The position numbers and the translations under genes were made by a program. This document shows positions 9,729 to 22,142 of a DNA stretch of 64,000 nucleotides, piece by piece. The DNA is from Ganoderma boninense (taxonomy: Eukaryota > Basidiomycota > Agaricomycetes > Polyporales > Polyporaceae), in contig CM035306.1 of assembly GCA_002900995.3 (NCBI GenBank), positions 62,001 through 126,000 of the forward strand. The letters are read 5' to 3'. The notes beneath the pieces are model-generated. The model was not told where the DNA came from, searched no databases, and saw only the letters and a list, made by a program, of their open reading frames with translations. The stretch's first letter is position 1. Each line of letters starts with the position of its first letter.

Positions 9729-10882
9729 ATGTCCTTGAATGAAAGTCCATCTCGTAAGCGGGTACGCCTCGATGATGGGCAAGATGGCGACCGAGACGAC
9801 ACCACGACCCCGAATCAATCCTTGTCGTCGGCCAGCACCATTCAGCGCGACAAGGACGTTTGGTTCTCGGACGGAAACATCGTCATCATCGCCGCAAAGG
9901 AAGTCGCATTTCGGGTCTACAAAGGCACCTTGGCCCAGAGATCCGAGATATTCTCGGGCATGTTCTCTTCTCTCAACCCGGACGCCGCAGTCACGAAAAC
10001 ATTCGATGGATGCCCTGTCGTCGAGGTCGAGGACGCGCCCAATGATATCCGCCATCTCCTCTTGGTTATCTGTTGCGGAAAGAAGTACGTTGGCTCGCGT
10101 CCCCCATCTTCTCCTTCTGACCATTGCCTCCAAGTTACTACTACCAACAAGACGCGGTGCTCCCCGTCCCAGTCAAAGTCCTCGCATCGCTCGTCCGCAT
10201 GGCGCACAAGTACTTCATCCAAGACGTCCTGGACGACGCGCTCTCCCGCCTCAAGAAGTACTACACCGTCGACCTGGTCGCATGGCAGGACCCCGACGCC
10301 CGCGCCCGCTACGTCTCCGCCAAAGACGCGGACGCCCCCACGGTCATCCAGCTCGCGCGCCTCACAGACACCCCGTCCCTCCTCCCTACCGCCTTTCTCG
10401 CGTGCACCGAGCTGATGACCGAGTACCGCGTCAACTCAGACGGCTCCTTCAGGTACCCCGCGGCGTCCCTCTCGGTCCCCGACCAGGTCCGCGCGATCGT
10501 GGCGAAGGGAAACCTGGCGCAGGCGTGCGCGACGCGCGCGCTCGTCCTGCTCTCCGCCGTGCCGAGCGAGGGCTGCACGAAGCGCGCGTACTGCTCGACG
10601 GTGCGTGAGGCGCCGCTCGACGCGCTGCGGGAGGACGCCGACGCGGAGCTTCCGCCGATCACGGACGACAACGCGCTGCTCCCGATCGCGGAGAAGCTGT
10701 GGAGGCGAGCGCAGTGGCGGCTGTTCTGCCAAAGCTGCAGGAAGACCCTCCGGGAGATCGACGCGCGGGAGGTGCGGGGCTTGTGGCAGCAGCTGCTGAG
10801 CCAGTTCGGCCTCAAGATCGACGACTGCTGGCCGGCGCCGGGCAGTGGGGATGGGACTCTGCCAGGGCAGCCCGGTGCGTGA
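9729..10882 (+). CDS. BTB/POZ-domain protein C (intact)
   Basis: Two exons, 9729-10084 and 10135-10882, with a 50-base intron, encode 367 residues. The BTB fold opens with D-x-D-V-W-F-S-D-G-N-I-V-I-I (residues about 40-55) and continues AFRVYKGTLAQRSEIFSGMF and GCPVVEVEDAPNDIRHLL, the standard order for the agaricomycete BTB family. After the intron come VLASLVRMAHKYFIQDVLDD and ARLTDTPSLLPTAFLAC, the helical BACK-like part, and a Cys-containing tail (FCQSCRKTLREIDARE). The start follows from the typical N-terminus SRKRVRLDDGQD. The family usually acts through dimerisation and Cullin-3 binding; no specific function is known. It belongs to a different subfamily from genes A, B and D-G. A long antisense frame at 9276-10133 is a shadow. 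Confidence 0.9.
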
Positions 10883-11660
10883 TGGCGGTATCGCAGAATT
10901 TTTGAGCGTGTTTCGCATCCGTGCGGTGAGCTCAAGCCTGATATTGAACCTACATGCCACTCACGTAGTCTTCGGATCCGGTAGGACCCTTGCTGTTACT
11001 GTCTTTCGTCACCCCAGCCGCACCTCCTTCTCATCTCGCTCTTTGACGGCCTCGGTTCGCAGTGCTTGGATCTGCGGCCCCTCTTGCGCTCCATCACTGG
11101 CGATGTTGATTGCCTGTGATACAATCGCACTCTCAGCCAATAGACCCTCCCGCCATCCCCTGTATGCTAGTAGTGATCTGCTCTTCCCCTCTAATCATCG
11201 CTTGTCTAACCAGGGCCCACCTGTTCTGCCGCATGCACTGTGTGCACTCCTAGGCCAATCCAGTTGCCCTCCTTACCGCCCTTCTTGTTTTCGACCTGCT
11301 CCCAGCAATCCCTATCTGCAACCCTGCCAAACGGCAGAGCGACGTCGACATCGCAGCCGGGGAACCGTGGCTGCGCCGGCCATTGAGGTCAGCGAGAAGT
11401 AACAGGCTTCCGAACAAGCATAAGCGATGGTGCTAGGTTCACGGCAACACAGCCTGTCCGACGGTGGTAAATAAGACAGGTTGGTTTCTGACGTATTAAC
11501 TTTGACACCGCCGATCCAGTAGAGTTGGCTAACATACCGCGTCTAGATAGACTGCATGCAGCTCGCGTCGCGCCGGGGCGTGTCTCATGGCGTCATTCGA
11601 ACTTTGAGGAGTTACGCTTCCTTGCCTGAGGCTGCAGGGGAAAGAGTTGCATATCAGCCG
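10883..11660. other. Gene-free stretch
   Basis: No frame with recognisable content. Sequence is mildly CT-rich on the plus strand. The inverted duplication shared with 47.4-49.3 kb begins at about 11.66 kb. Confidence 0.5.
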
Positions 11661-11873
11661 TGACAGTCTGACGCATCCCGAGACTCTGATTATATGCTCT
11701 GCGATAACCGTATTTCTGAAACATTAGTTTTTAGATCTACAGCAGGCGCAGACTCCGTGATCTTTTCCCGGTGCAGCGAGGACCGACTCCGCGCGCGACC
11801 TCCTTTCGTCAGGTGACGGCAAGTACTACCGCGCGTGGCGCGTCTATCGGCGAAAGGTAGGACGAGAGTAAGG

Positions 11874-11882
11874 TTTATAAAG
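11874..11882 (+). promoter_or_regulatory. TATA box of the CE16 pseudogene
   Basis: TTTATAAAG lies 61 bases upstream of the ATG. The same box is at the same distance in the other copy (minus strand, 49024-49032), in otherwise diverged flank. Confidence 0.6.
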
Positions 11883-11942
11883 TGTCGCCAGGAGGGCATG
11901 GTTTTTCGTTACTCTCCGCCCTACGTTTCCTCAGTCCCAACC

Positions 11943-13221
11943 ATGACGGTGCTAAGGCAGCTCCTCGCAGCCATCATCCTCGTGGAAAGCCTTTCGCTTT
12001 CTGTCTTTGCCGGCAGGTCCCGGCCTCAGGCTCAGCCTGAGGGCAGATCAAGAACCTGGTCACCTTCCGATGCGACTCCTACACGGACACCATAAGTGTG
12101 CATCCACGCCCTGAACATCATTAATAGCCACACTCACACCCCGATACATCCACCAGGACGGCCACGACGACGGCGGGATAGTATGTCCCGTCTTCGCCGC
12201 CGAGGACGGCAACTTCACCCTCTGGCCCTTCGCCAAGGTCAGCGCGACGTGCTCCAACGCCCTCACGTCCCGCCCCTTCCCCTCCCTCTTCGAAGCCCAG
12301 CTTCCATCCTACTTCGCCGCGAAGGCCAACGGCTCCCTCGCTGCACTCGGGCCCCGCAACACGGTCTACACGCTGTGGATTGGGACGAACGACGTGGGCG
12401 CGAACGCGCTGCTGACGGGGAGCCAGACCCCCGGCGTCACCGTCGCAGACACGACGGCGTGCGCGGTGAACTGCCAGTGGGTGCGCGCGCTGTACGAGAG
12501 CGGCGCGCGGAATTTCGTCTTCCAGAACGTGAGTCAGCCAGCCAGCCGGCCGTGCAGGACCCGACCCGCTCATCGACGCACGCGGCCACAAATGATCCCG
12601 CTTGAGACTATGCCGCTGCCAGTGTATGCACAGGACTCGTACCCGAACCTGTACTGGAACGCGCACCGGAACACAACGGAGTGAAGCGTGTTCACGTGCG
12701 AGCTCACGACCTCTGGGAACGCGATCGCCCGCCTCTAGCTGCAGCTCCTCGCCCCGGCGCTGAAGGGCGCGCATAGTATCGGTGCGTAACGCTAGCCTTC
12801 TCAGTACCATTTTGATTTGCGCCAGGATGGAGACGGAACCTGGTACCGTCTACGTATACCTCCACCCTACAGGTCTATTCGCTTCGCATTTCCTCTTCGC
12901 ATGTACGCCCACCTGCAGCTGTACCTGAACGGCACCGGGCCGTTCAATGTCACCGGAGCCACGCACGCGTGTGTCTTCCAGGAAAACGAGAGCCAGCACG
13001 ACCGCCGGGGGGTGTGCACTGACGCGCCAGACCCAGATAGTTACCCCTGGTGAGTCTGCATTGGTATCGTCAGTAGTGTTGATTATGCGTTAACATGAAG
13101 ATTCCGGGGTAGGTGGGACGAGCTGCATCCATCGGTGCACTGGGCATCGCGCGTGGTAGCAAGGGCGATTTCGGACGCGGTCCACCGAAGGTCAGAGGAT
13201 CGGATCACTTGGTTGTCGTGA
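11943..13221 (+). pseudogene. CE16-like GDSL acetylesterase pseudogene
   Basis: Homologous exon by exon to the gene at 47690-48960. Exons are near 11943-12092, 12157-12528, 12592-12783, 12873-13049 and 13113-13221. A signal-like start (MTVLRQLLAAIILVESLSL) is followed by a frameshift. The catalytic block I F-G-D-S-Y-T-D reads F-R-C-D-S-Y-T-D, so the nucleophile Ser remains but its context is altered. Block III WIGTNDVGANAL is intact. Exon 3 has two nonsense changes (Trp to TGA after NTTE; Gln to TAG before LQLLAPALKG). The intron-1 donor is ATAAGT and the intron-2 acceptor has lost AG. Block V W-D-E-L-H-P-S survives. Substitution-type lesions show real decay, unlike the other copy. Confidence 0.8.
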
Positions 13222-13399
13222 GCAGGCTGGGCCGGCATTTTGGGAAGCAGCGAACTCGGGAAGACTCAGCGTGTATAAACTTGATGAAAAAGGTCCCGCG
13301 CAGAGCCATGGAGCCCTAGTGCTGGCTCGTACCAGCCCTTGAACCTGAGCTGTGCTGCCTCGCCGTGCCGTCGGAGGACCGGGGTACTAGGTATCAGTC

Positions 13400-13690
13400 G
13401 CAAGGTCGCTTTACACGCGCAACTTGATGCTACGCTCTCGTGCAGAAGTAAGTCTGGATAACATGTGGACGCACGGATCGTCGTGAGACATAGGTGCACC
13501 TGTAGACGATTGGAAGAGCAGCTTAGCCTTCGGGCCTGCTGAACCAAAAGAAAGGCAGCAGTCCCGGACCGCGACCGTGACTGACTGTGCAGACACCGAC
13601 ATCGATGAGCCTATGCGCATTCGCTCGAACGCGCAAGGAGTCGGCCCTCGGTACCAGGCTGCTGCCGCCACAGCGACGTCGACGGTGAGT
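13400..13690 (+). other. Possible exon fragment next to the CE16 pseudogene
   Basis: The plus strand reads DDWKSSLAFGPAEPKERQQS and continues TDCADTDIDEPMRIRSNAQG before a GTGAGT donor at 13685. One TGA interrupts the frame upstream, near 13470. No start codon or known domain was found. Part of this segment is the inverted counterpart of sequence near 47.4 kb. It may be a decayed neighbouring gene carried with the esterase. Confidence 0.3.
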
Positions 13691-14189
13691 TTTTTGGGGG
13701 GGGAGCATGCTATGTAGTTCAAGCTATCCCGCGCGCAAGATCGGAGCACGCTGGGGTTACTCACTTCGGGCCCTCCCGACGCCTGGCATGGGCCCGGGAT
13801 CGTCGACTTCGTCCTTGCAATTGTCTTCCTCTTCCTCGCCATCCAAGTCGATTCAGTACAAGTACATATCCGACTGCGAACATCCAGAGTTGGTTCACGG
13901 GAATGTCAGAGCGCTAACGGATGCAGGGGCGGGTGTAGCGTGCAGCGGGATGAGATGAGAGATGAGAGATCCGGACGACTGTGCGGCATATATGCATGTG
14001 GCTAGGTAGAGCCTAGCGAGCTGGGGAACGGGGGTCAAGGGCAATAGCAGTGGGCGAGCATACCGACTAGGGGAAAGGCGAATAGTGGAATAGTAGACAG
14101 TGAATAGTAACGGTCCGACCCTGAATAAAGAAATAAAGGGAGAAGAAGACGACGATGACAACGAGGCGACGCACGAAGAGAACGGCAAC

Positions 14190-14289
14190 NNNNNNNNNNN
14201 NNNNNNNNNNNNNNNNNNNNNNNNNNNNNNNNNNNNNNNNNNNNNNNNNNNNNNNNNNNNNNNNNNNNNNNNNNNNNNNNNNNNNNNNN
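14190..14289. other. Assembly gap (100 N)
   Basis: Exactly 100 N. Flanks are GC-rich without a recognisable gene on either side, so the gap does not visibly split a gene. Confidence 0.99.
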
Positions 14290-14899
14290 GCAGCAAAATA
14301 GATTGTGCATCGGAACCGGTGAAGAGAGGACGCCGCGAGCACCTGGCGTGGCGCTCGTCCCGCCTGGATTCTCATAGCCAAAAAAGCTCGCCGGAACATT
14401 ATTAAAGAAGCACAGAAGCAGAAGCGCGGCGGCACGCCCACGCCCGCCGGCCCGCGCGCGGGACTAGGAACGACGGGGAACAGAAGGCGAGTGGAGCGGA
14501 ACATCCTGGGTCGCGATGAACAAGATGGCACGATGGATATGGATGGAAGGCCATTCGATTGGGACAGGCACGCACTGGCTTGTGGGGGGCCGTGTGGCGC
14601 GCGCCGCTCCCACACCGCACGCCGTTTCCCATATCCGCCCCGGTTAACAGACGTCCCGGCGGGGAAATCCCCTCGGAAGAAACGTGCGACCAGACAAGGA
14701 CAACGCCGGAGAAAAAACATAAGGACTCGGGAGGGGGGAGGGGCGTGATCCGAAGACAAATGGAGAGAGCGCAGGGGTGATGCTAACCTTGTGAGCCATG
14801 GGGGTGCCGTGGTGAGGGTCGCGACAGAACGACGTTTGTAAACCGCTTGGAAGGCGAGGAGAAGGGATGGGATGTCCGATAGGAAGCGCTGAAGCAATC

Positions 14900-15560
14900 G
14901 GCGTCGAAAGATGGAGGAACATCAGGGCGAGATGGAATCAAAGACACGCACTTGGGCCTTTGTGAAAGGTGAATATATTCCAAATTCGAGGCCATCTGTT
15001 CTGCCCGACGAGATCTGCGCGGTGACCTTCGAACGAGATGCTCGGACAATGGTTCCGTTGTCGGGGAAGGAGTGCGCGAAGAGGACCTGGCGAAATGCTG
15101 TGGTTTGGCGCCGAGGCGTCAAGCGCGCCAGTGCGCGGACCGTCGTTACTGGTACATCGGAATGTGGCCTGCGGAAAAGGGGGAAGGTAAGACATAGGAG
15201 CAAATTCAGACTCGCAGCAAACAGATGAGGTAGGAAGACGTACGTCGACCGGGGGCCTCCTGGATCCATAGAGGGTGAATGCTTGCCCTGGAACTGAAAG
15301 AGCAGTGGTGGCCTTGGCTCTTGTGTGGCGAACATGATAGTTCTCTGGAAGAACTGGTCGATGGTCGGGATCGTCCTGGGACTGGACAGCCCAGCCATTG
15401 TCCAGAGTAGGAAGATTGGTGGGGTCCCGAGTCGTCGACGGTGATATCGATTTCATAGAAAGTAGTGTTAGAAGATGGAGGATACAAGGACAGTACAAAG
15501 ACGAAGACCGAAACTAGCGAAGCGGGGAGACGGCCAAGCTGAAAGCGGAAGGCGGCGAGA
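14900..15560 (-). pseudogene. Frameshifted cell-surface protein gene (VDD..YSG.W module)
   Basis: Reading the minus strand and switching frames, a fungal surface-protein pattern appears: a hydrophobic start (VSVFVFVLSLY), then FYEIDITVDDSGP, S-Y-S-G-Q-W, QFFQRT / YHVRHT, FQGQAFTLYGSR, an intron-like GTACGT, then RQVLFAHSFPDNGT and HSISFEGH. Proteins with I-x-V-D-D-x-D-P, YSG.W, a Y-G-x strand and a later Leu-rich strand are typical secreted or single-pass glycoproteins of agaricomycetes with a galactose-binding-like fold. Here the pieces fall in three frames, so the copy carries many small indels. Whether these are mutations or sequence errors cannot be told here. Exact exons are uncertain and no transmembrane segment was located. 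Confidence 0.4.
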
Positions 15561-15989
15561 GGGGATGGAAGCGGAAGCGGGATCGGGTTAGCAATGAGAC
15601 AGACCTCGGACAACACCGACGCAGGCATTAGCAGGCAATGAGGCGCATGGAAGGTCGAGCTGGCCACCACGCGGAGAAAGCGAGTGTATGAGAGAGAAGG
15701 GAGGGCGGGCGAGTTTGGACGGTAGGAAAAGAGCGGATGGCCAGGGGACGGGCGGGCGGTGGACGTGGAGGGAAGGAAAGGAAGGAAGGGGAGTCGGGGG
15801 GGTGGCGGGGTGACAGAGAGTCAGTGGGAATGACAGAGAGACTGACGTCGAATGGACTTGTTGAGCGGGAGAGGCCCGAGGGGACGGTCGTGGCAGAGAG
15901 CCAGGGAGACCCGGTATGGCGAGGAGAGATCAGTGAAGCGTCCCGAACACGGCTCTGGTGGGCTGCCAGTGGTGGGCGGGCGGTAGACA

Positions 15990-18950
15990 CGCTGAATCTG
16001 TGATCTTTGGGAATGTTGTGCGGTTCATCACGAACCTGAGGCGGGAATTGTTGGAAATGTTGGAAATCAGATCAGGCAGGGCTCGCGAGCTAACGATTTC
16101 GAGATTGATATAGACGATTCCATGAGCGATCGAGGACGCTAGGGGGGGTGTCCAGAGGGCAGAGAGGAAAGCAGACATTGTTCTGAGAAGTCGTCATGGA
16201 GGCAGCGAGATCAGGATGGATATGGAGCTGGGAGGAGGGAGTGCACGCATTGGGACGGCTGTCGATGTTCCGCCAACGGAACGGTTCCTGGAGGCTATCG
16301 ACCGAGGGCGCTCGCCGCATGATGTGGATCCTGGATGTGGGTATGGATGTGGCCAGCTGAAGCGGGGGATCGCTGTGCCAGACTGCGGTTGATGAGAGCC
16401 ACCGTCAGGGCTGATGCAATGTCGGTGCACGACGAGAGGCGGAAACGCGTCGGAGAACTGCTCAGCGAGGAGCGCGAGTGAGAGAGACGTTCGCCTTGCG
16501 CATGCGTTCGCTCCCCGACGGACGACTCACCCACGGGCGCTATTATCGCGACGGCATTCACGGGCCGGCTCACCGGATGCATCCGGGGTAGCTCTACTCA
16601 ACGCTCGCCTCCCGCGAGAGCTCCTTTTCTTGCATGACGCCTCACTCATGATCAGCACTCGCCGCCGCGCCAAGTCGCAATATCCACTCCATACGCCGAC
16701 GCCGACTTACGTACCAGCGGGCAATGACAACCGCTCGACCGCGCTCATCCCATCCGTGGGTTGGCGCAAACACGAGTTCTCCCGCGAACGCGGACCGATC
16801 AGCCTGAGGAACACACGCTGGGCGCCAGTGGTTAAAGCGATCAGCGCCCAGCGCTGCTGCGTCCTTTGCGCCGAACAGGGTCCTCCTGGTCCTCCTCACG
16901 CCCTTTGCTTGGAACTTCGCAACACAGCTCAGCGGCCGCTAAGCATACGCTTCAGAGCACGCATATCCCACTCCACCCTCGCCCTGTGTCGTCATATCCA
17001 TGCACATCAACCTCCAAACCGTTCAGCCTTGCGTACTTTCCCTCGAGGCCGTCTTCAGCCCGTCCCCGCGATGCGTATGATCACCAACGAATGCAACATG
17101 TCCTATCATCGCCCGCTCGCTGCTCCACGCCGCTAAGCGCAAGGGTCGCTTTGCCTGTCTTTGGACTTTGACCCTCGACAATCTCAATCTGCTTGTGGAC
17201 GCTCAGGCTCGCAACCCCCGGATCGGAGTCACGGTCGCATGCACATAAGTTATGCCACTGTACCCGGGACCCGCGTAGATATCGAATACCCGCAGGGCCC
17301 ATCCCCGACATCCCCAGCCGCCGCGTACTACTTACTCGAGCTCCTCAGGCTCGAGCACCCGTGCCCAGTGCCGCAGCCCATTGTCGCCCAGTCCGAGCCT
17401 CGCGATCGACACGACGACAACGTTAACGTTAGCCTGTTTACTCGATGGCGATGGAGGGTCCGAGTGCTTCGCATGCGCGTTGCTGACCATCCGACCGACT
17501 CGACCTTAGCTCGAAGCGCAGCGTGGCAGTTACCCGACAATTATGTACGTACTTAGCTACTTACTTACTTACTTACTTACTTACACTCCGCGGCCGACGG
17601 TCGATCGACTCCGCCCGTCGTCGGGCGCCCGGGCGCCCCTCCCCCACGCAACCGTCGTGTGGTTACTGCCTAGCACTAGCACTTTGCGAGCACGGTCTGT
17701 CCTTCCAGCACCTCGCATTCCGGCTTCTCGAAGCACACGATAATTACCGGCAGCAACTGCCAGTGCAGCACTCGCGCCAGCGGTGCCGAGCTGGAGCCAA
17801 GCTCTCCTGCGCGCGGGCCGTCGCAATGTCCGACCACGACGCTCCCACCGCGCCCATGGAAAGTGGAAAAAAGTCCACGGTGATAAGTAAGTAGTGCTAG
17901 TCACGATCATGATCATGCGCCTAGTCAGGTCGGTGCACCGTGGACATTGGTGCGCTGCACTCGACTGTGCATACGACGCTTTCCAGAAAATCTCGACTGT
18001 CGGCACCCGGCGAATCCTCGTACTTACATGCTCACAAGTGCTGTGTGCTGTAATCGGGCCAAGGCGGGCCCGCACACTCGAGTCGAAGATCGGATACCGC
18101 GTCGAGCTCACTGAGGTCAGGAGGCAGACCTGGAGGTTTACACGCGACGACGACCGCTGCGGCTTTTTATTCTTCCACTACGCTACGTACGGCGAGGCTC
18201 GAGCTTACAGCATTTTCGTTCCAGACACAGGACACGGGAGACAGAACACGGGAGACACGGAGAGACAGGACAAAACATGGGCTATGGGCTATTAGAACAC
18301 GGGCAGGATGGAGCGCGACGGTTGCGAGGCGGTCAGTATCGGTATGTACGATGTACGTATTGCGAAAGATCGGACGGATCGCCAACAGTCCTCGGATTGG
18401 GGGGTGGGGTTGGGGGGCGAGGAGACGTGAACGCTTAAGTGGTCGACCATAAGGGCGCATAGAGAACATAGGTAGCTAAGTAAGCAACGCGCGTGCATCA
18501 TGCGAAGTGAAGTGGAAGAAGCAGAATGGGAATATGTGCAAGCGGAGCAGGGGCGTGCCAATTAACGCGGACGCGGATATCAGTTTTGCTGTGGGGGCAT
18601 ACGTAGTCGCGCGTGGTAACGCCTAGAACGGAGTCGGAGACAGAGACAGACAGACACGAACACACAGCATGGAGCAGGGATTACGAGCGATGTGCGCAAC
18701 AGGTATGTACAGTATGGTATGCGTACGGATCGATGGAGATGGATTGATATACGATATATACGAGTAAATCAAAGTAGCGTCACAAGAGGCACGCAGTCTG
18801 GAGAGGGGGAGGACGGGGACGGACGAGACGCAAGACGACCAGAAGAGTGTTTGAGACCACGAACGACGACGACGAAGAGACGGGAGCGAGCAAGACGGGG
18901 TATCGACGCGGCGCGCCCGCCCTCCGCCCGTCCTACGAGGCCGAGAGCAG
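15990..18950. other. Gene-poor stretch with TTAC microsatellite
   Basis: Several frames over 100 codons are open, but none shows a domain, a consistent splice pattern or a biased composition, and overlapping frames are open on both strands as expected at this GC content. A TTAC microsatellite of about 6.5 units lies at 17558-17584. Confidence 0.45.
17558..17584. repeat. TTAC microsatellite
   Basis: About 6.5 uninterrupted TTAC units, preceded by GTACGTACTTAGC. Shorter ACTTACTTAC runs recur at other places in the window (for example near 31130 and 52768). Confidence 0.9.
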
Positions 18951-19029
18951 GACGGACCACGCGCCACGAGAGACCGGAACGGAGACGGCGACGGCGACGT
19001 CGAGATCAGCGTCGACGCGCCGTCTACGC

Positions 19030-21560
19030 CCTCATTCCAACGGCAGCGGGGATTCGTACCTGATCATTCCCGCGGGGCTCCCCTCCGGCCCCAGCACCCC
19101 CAACTCCAGGGGATCCGGGCCCACGCCGTCCGGGAGGGGATAGCCCGCGTCCAGGATCGCCTGGTGAGCCAGGTGTGCGTGGCCCTGAACCTGCACCTGC
19201 AGATGCAGCGGTGATGCGGGCCCCGGCCCGATGCGCGTGGAGACCCTGCGGGTGAGGGTGAGAAAGGATGGCGACCGCGGCTGAGCCCATCCGGAAGCTG
19301 CTGTTGCTGTCCGGGAATAACGCCGTGCCGCTGCGCCCATGGGATGCGGGCTGCCCGAAAGCGGCGGACCCCCCCGCTCCCCCCGAGCCATACAGCGCCG
19401 CGTACTGCTGTTGCTTGCTGCTGCTGTTGCCTTCATAAGGTACTCCTCCGGCCGAATTCGCCGCTCCCGCTCCGCCGTCTCCTCGTGCGCCTGGAGCCGC
19501 TGCGGAGCTGCTCCTCCTGTGCCTGTGTCAGCTCGAGCGAAATAGTGATCGCCTTTGCGCTGCCATGTGCCGGGTCTGGGCCAGCTGCTGCCGGTGGGGA
19601 CCTGAGACTGGCCCGATCGACGAGTGCGGAGTTGCGCGGCGGATGTGACGAGGTCCGGATGATGTGGTGCCGCGAGAGTGCATCCTGTTGCTGACGGACC
19701 ACCTGCTGCTGCTGATAGCGGTACAAATGGTCGAGCTGCTGGCGCATCTGCAGGTGGGTCATTGCAGAGTTCCATGACGGAGAGCCGTCGAGACTGGGCC
19801 GAAGATTCTGACCCGTATTTCGTAGTCGCGCCCGCTGCTGCTAACTGGGCGTGCCAAGTGCATCTCCGCCGAGCCGTTCGCCGCGTTCACGTGGGCCGTC
19901 ATCGTCGTCGGATCCAGAGTAAGGTCGCTTGCGAGGGTTTGACGAGCCAGTGCGTAGCGGAAAGCTGCTGCTGAGGATTCGGCGGCGTACGACGCTGAGC
20001 CACCCGTTGCGGGTGCGTGGAAGGAAAACGGGGAGTCGTATCCTCCGGGTGACGTCGGCTCTCTGCTCCTCCTGCATCCTCGCCGCTCTCATAGCCGCTG
20101 CCGAGTCGGCGTATGGGCTCGAGGCCGCCGCCGAGGCGTCCAGCTCCGATGGCAAGGCGTAAAGGATAGCTCTGTCCCCCGAGGCGCGCCAAGCTTGGTA
20201 TTGCTCCAGCTCCTGAAGCGAAACCGCCGGCGCCGGCAGAGCCTTGGTGGGTAGTAGTATGAGGCGGGAGGGTCCTGGACGTTACAGCTGTGTGAGGGTC
20301 GGCTGGTCCGAAAATATGGGCCTGTGGGTGTTGGTTGGAGGAAGTACGGATTGAGTGTGTGAGGGGTTGTTTGCTGTTTTGGTGATGGGGCGCGGAGAGG
20401 GGCGCTAAGGGAGAGGCCCCGGGTGGGGGTGGGAGAGCCCGGACGGGAGGAGGATAGGGCGACGACCGCGCTGAGAGGTGGCGAGGGAATCGTGCGGTGA
20501 CTCTGACGCTGAGGCTGCTGTGTGCTGAAGCGGCCGCTGCGTTAGAGTCCGGGCGAGCGGCTGGATGGGAATATGGGAGACCTGAAAGTTGAAAATGTGG
20601 AGGCGGAGGGGGACGAGAAGGACTGGCCCGCGTGTGCTGGTGCTGTGGCTAGGTTGAGAGAGGTGGCTTGTTGGAGAAGTTGAGATGCGGCGGCTGGGGC
20701 AACGAAAGACTCGGCCGGGGTCAACGAAGTAATGAGCGTTCGTAGCCGTTGGTTGGGACGATCGACGTCGAGTCGGATGTGCCCATGGACTACTCCTGGT
20801 TGAGAATGCATTGGCCCCCTCGTAGCCAGTGGAGGTGCCGGGGCGCTGGGGACATGGGGAGACGCGTTGGGAACCGTCCTCTGTCTCTGAGCGGCCAGGT
20901 GGGATGGAGCCGTTGAGGCGGCGTTGGTGGTGGGGGGAGCCCCCGGAAGGTCGAGCCAGCCCCGGTGCGCTTTGCAACGATGAACTCCCGCCCTTTGCGG
21001 CGGCGGTCATGTGGCGTGGAGGAGGTAACTCCTGCATCATGCGCTCGTTCGGTCCTGGGGTTGCGTGTACGGTCTGGGCATGTGCGAGGTTGTTCGATGC
21101 GGAGAACTGCTTTGAGCAGTGGCAGGTGAACGCCTCGCTCGCTCGCCGTGTGCTTTTCTGGAGGGAGGAGGGGGTGGGTGAGCGTCACGAGCGTCGGGAC
21201 GCGGGCGGTTCGAAAGGGAAAAACGCGTAGGGTCCTCGAGAGCGGGGAAAGGGGAGGCGCAAGCCTGAAGGAGAGTGGCACGTACCTGATGTGCCTGGCC
21301 AAGTGTATCGCTCCTGCTGAAGACCATCCTGCACTCGCCATAGCCGCGACACTGGAAGGTCTTGGCTGGGGCAGGCGATAACGCGTCTTGCGACGACCTG
21401 AGCTGGCGGCGGAGGCGTTGCGGGGGTCCTGTTGGAGGGGGCATTGAAGACTGCAGGTGCGACGACGGCACCATGGGGTCGTCGAGGAGGGACTCGTGGT
21501 CGGGGGGAAGAGACGGGGGAGGACGGGGGAGGGCTCTCGCGGGGACTTTTGGCAGTCCAT
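19030..21560 (-). pseudogene. C2H2 zinc-finger transcription factor, frameshifted
   Basis: Finger 1 reads TFQCRGYGECRMVFSRS and then, after one extra base, HLARHIR, up to a GTACGT donor at 21285. After an intron to 21158 comes KHT, an indel, then AFTCHCSKQFSASNNLAHAQ-TVHA. Two adjacent fingers of the form C-x4-C-x12-H-x3-H and C-x-C-x12-H-x4-H are the DNA-binding unit of the Msn2/ADR1-like fungal factors. A long low-complexity C-terminus follows: NERMMQELPPPRHMTAAAKG, then RPGTSTGYEG, NPRKRPYSGSDDDDGPRERG near 19.9 kb, a Gln-rich tract (YRYQQQQVVRQQQ) near 19.7 kb and VMELCNDPPAD near 19.77 kb. These pieces lie in different frames, so at least four indels separate them. The N-terminal side ends at MITE 1. 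A nuclear regulator in origin; present state either broken or wrongly sequenced. Confidence 0.6.
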
Positions 21561-21593
21561 TGCCCGTTGGAAGCGGCAGGAGGCCCAACCTAT

Positions 21594-22142
21594 CAGCGGC
21601 CTTGCATAATTCCGTGAACACGCCAAATTTTTTCTTTTGGCGCTTAACTCGTCACGTCACAGCTCTACTCAACGCCTGACCAGCTTGACTCGCAAAACGA
21701 GTCCTTCGTCCGCATCGTCCTGGTCAATTTCAGCTCCATAGTACGTCATCAAAAATTCACTGTGGCCTGTCGCATTCAGGGGTAAGTCTTTCTTATGAGA
21801 GGTCCCTCTTTGTTGCTGGATCAGGAAGGCTGAATAACACCGGCACCGAATGAGGCTTGCCCGCTACCTTGGACCCAAGTACTAATCTGTTGTTGGGGCC
21901 CGAGAAACACAAAGCGACGGTTGAATTCCACTTGTCAGAGGGTGGAGGCCCAAGAAACGCAAGATTTGAGATGAGTGCGCGACAGGAATCGAGCGTATGC
22001 TCTGGGGGTTCCGGACGGGTTGTGAGACTCGGCCGCGTCATGCGCGTCAACGGGATTGTACTGTGACTGGCCCTTCCCGTATGGGGAGATAGACCCCTGT
22101 GCGAAAAAATCGAGCGTGTTCACGGAATATGGCAAGGCGCTG
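21594..22142. mobile_element. MITE 1, TA target site
   Basis: This 549-bp element has terminal inverted repeats of about 30 bases (CAGCG(G)CCTTGCATAATTCC at one end, its complement at the other) followed internally by a T-run. TA occurs at both borders (with one extra T at the left), as for Tc1/mariner-type insertions. Internal sequence matches MITE 2 over the whole length with numerous 1-2 base gaps. There is no transposase frame, so it is non-autonomous. It abuts the 5' side of the C2H2 gene. Confidence 0.85.

Larger units (their letters stand above)
11660..13520 (+). repeat. Inverted segmental duplication, left copy
   Basis: From about 11.66 kb (GCATCCCGAGACTCTGAT) through the esterase to about 13.5 kb the sequence matches the reverse complement of about 47.4-49.26 kb. 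Shared pieces are the upstream region, the TATA box, all five esterase exons and a short piece beyond the gene (near 13.44-13.49 and 47.40-47.45 kb). Confidence 0.8.

Noticed and set aside
9276..10133. 285-codon minus-strand ORF
   Set aside because: Antisense shadow of BTB gene C exon 1 and its upstream region; no domain.
16414..17136. 240-codon plus-strand ORF
   Set aside because: Arg/Pro/Ser-skewed translation, no domain, with other frames open in the same place.
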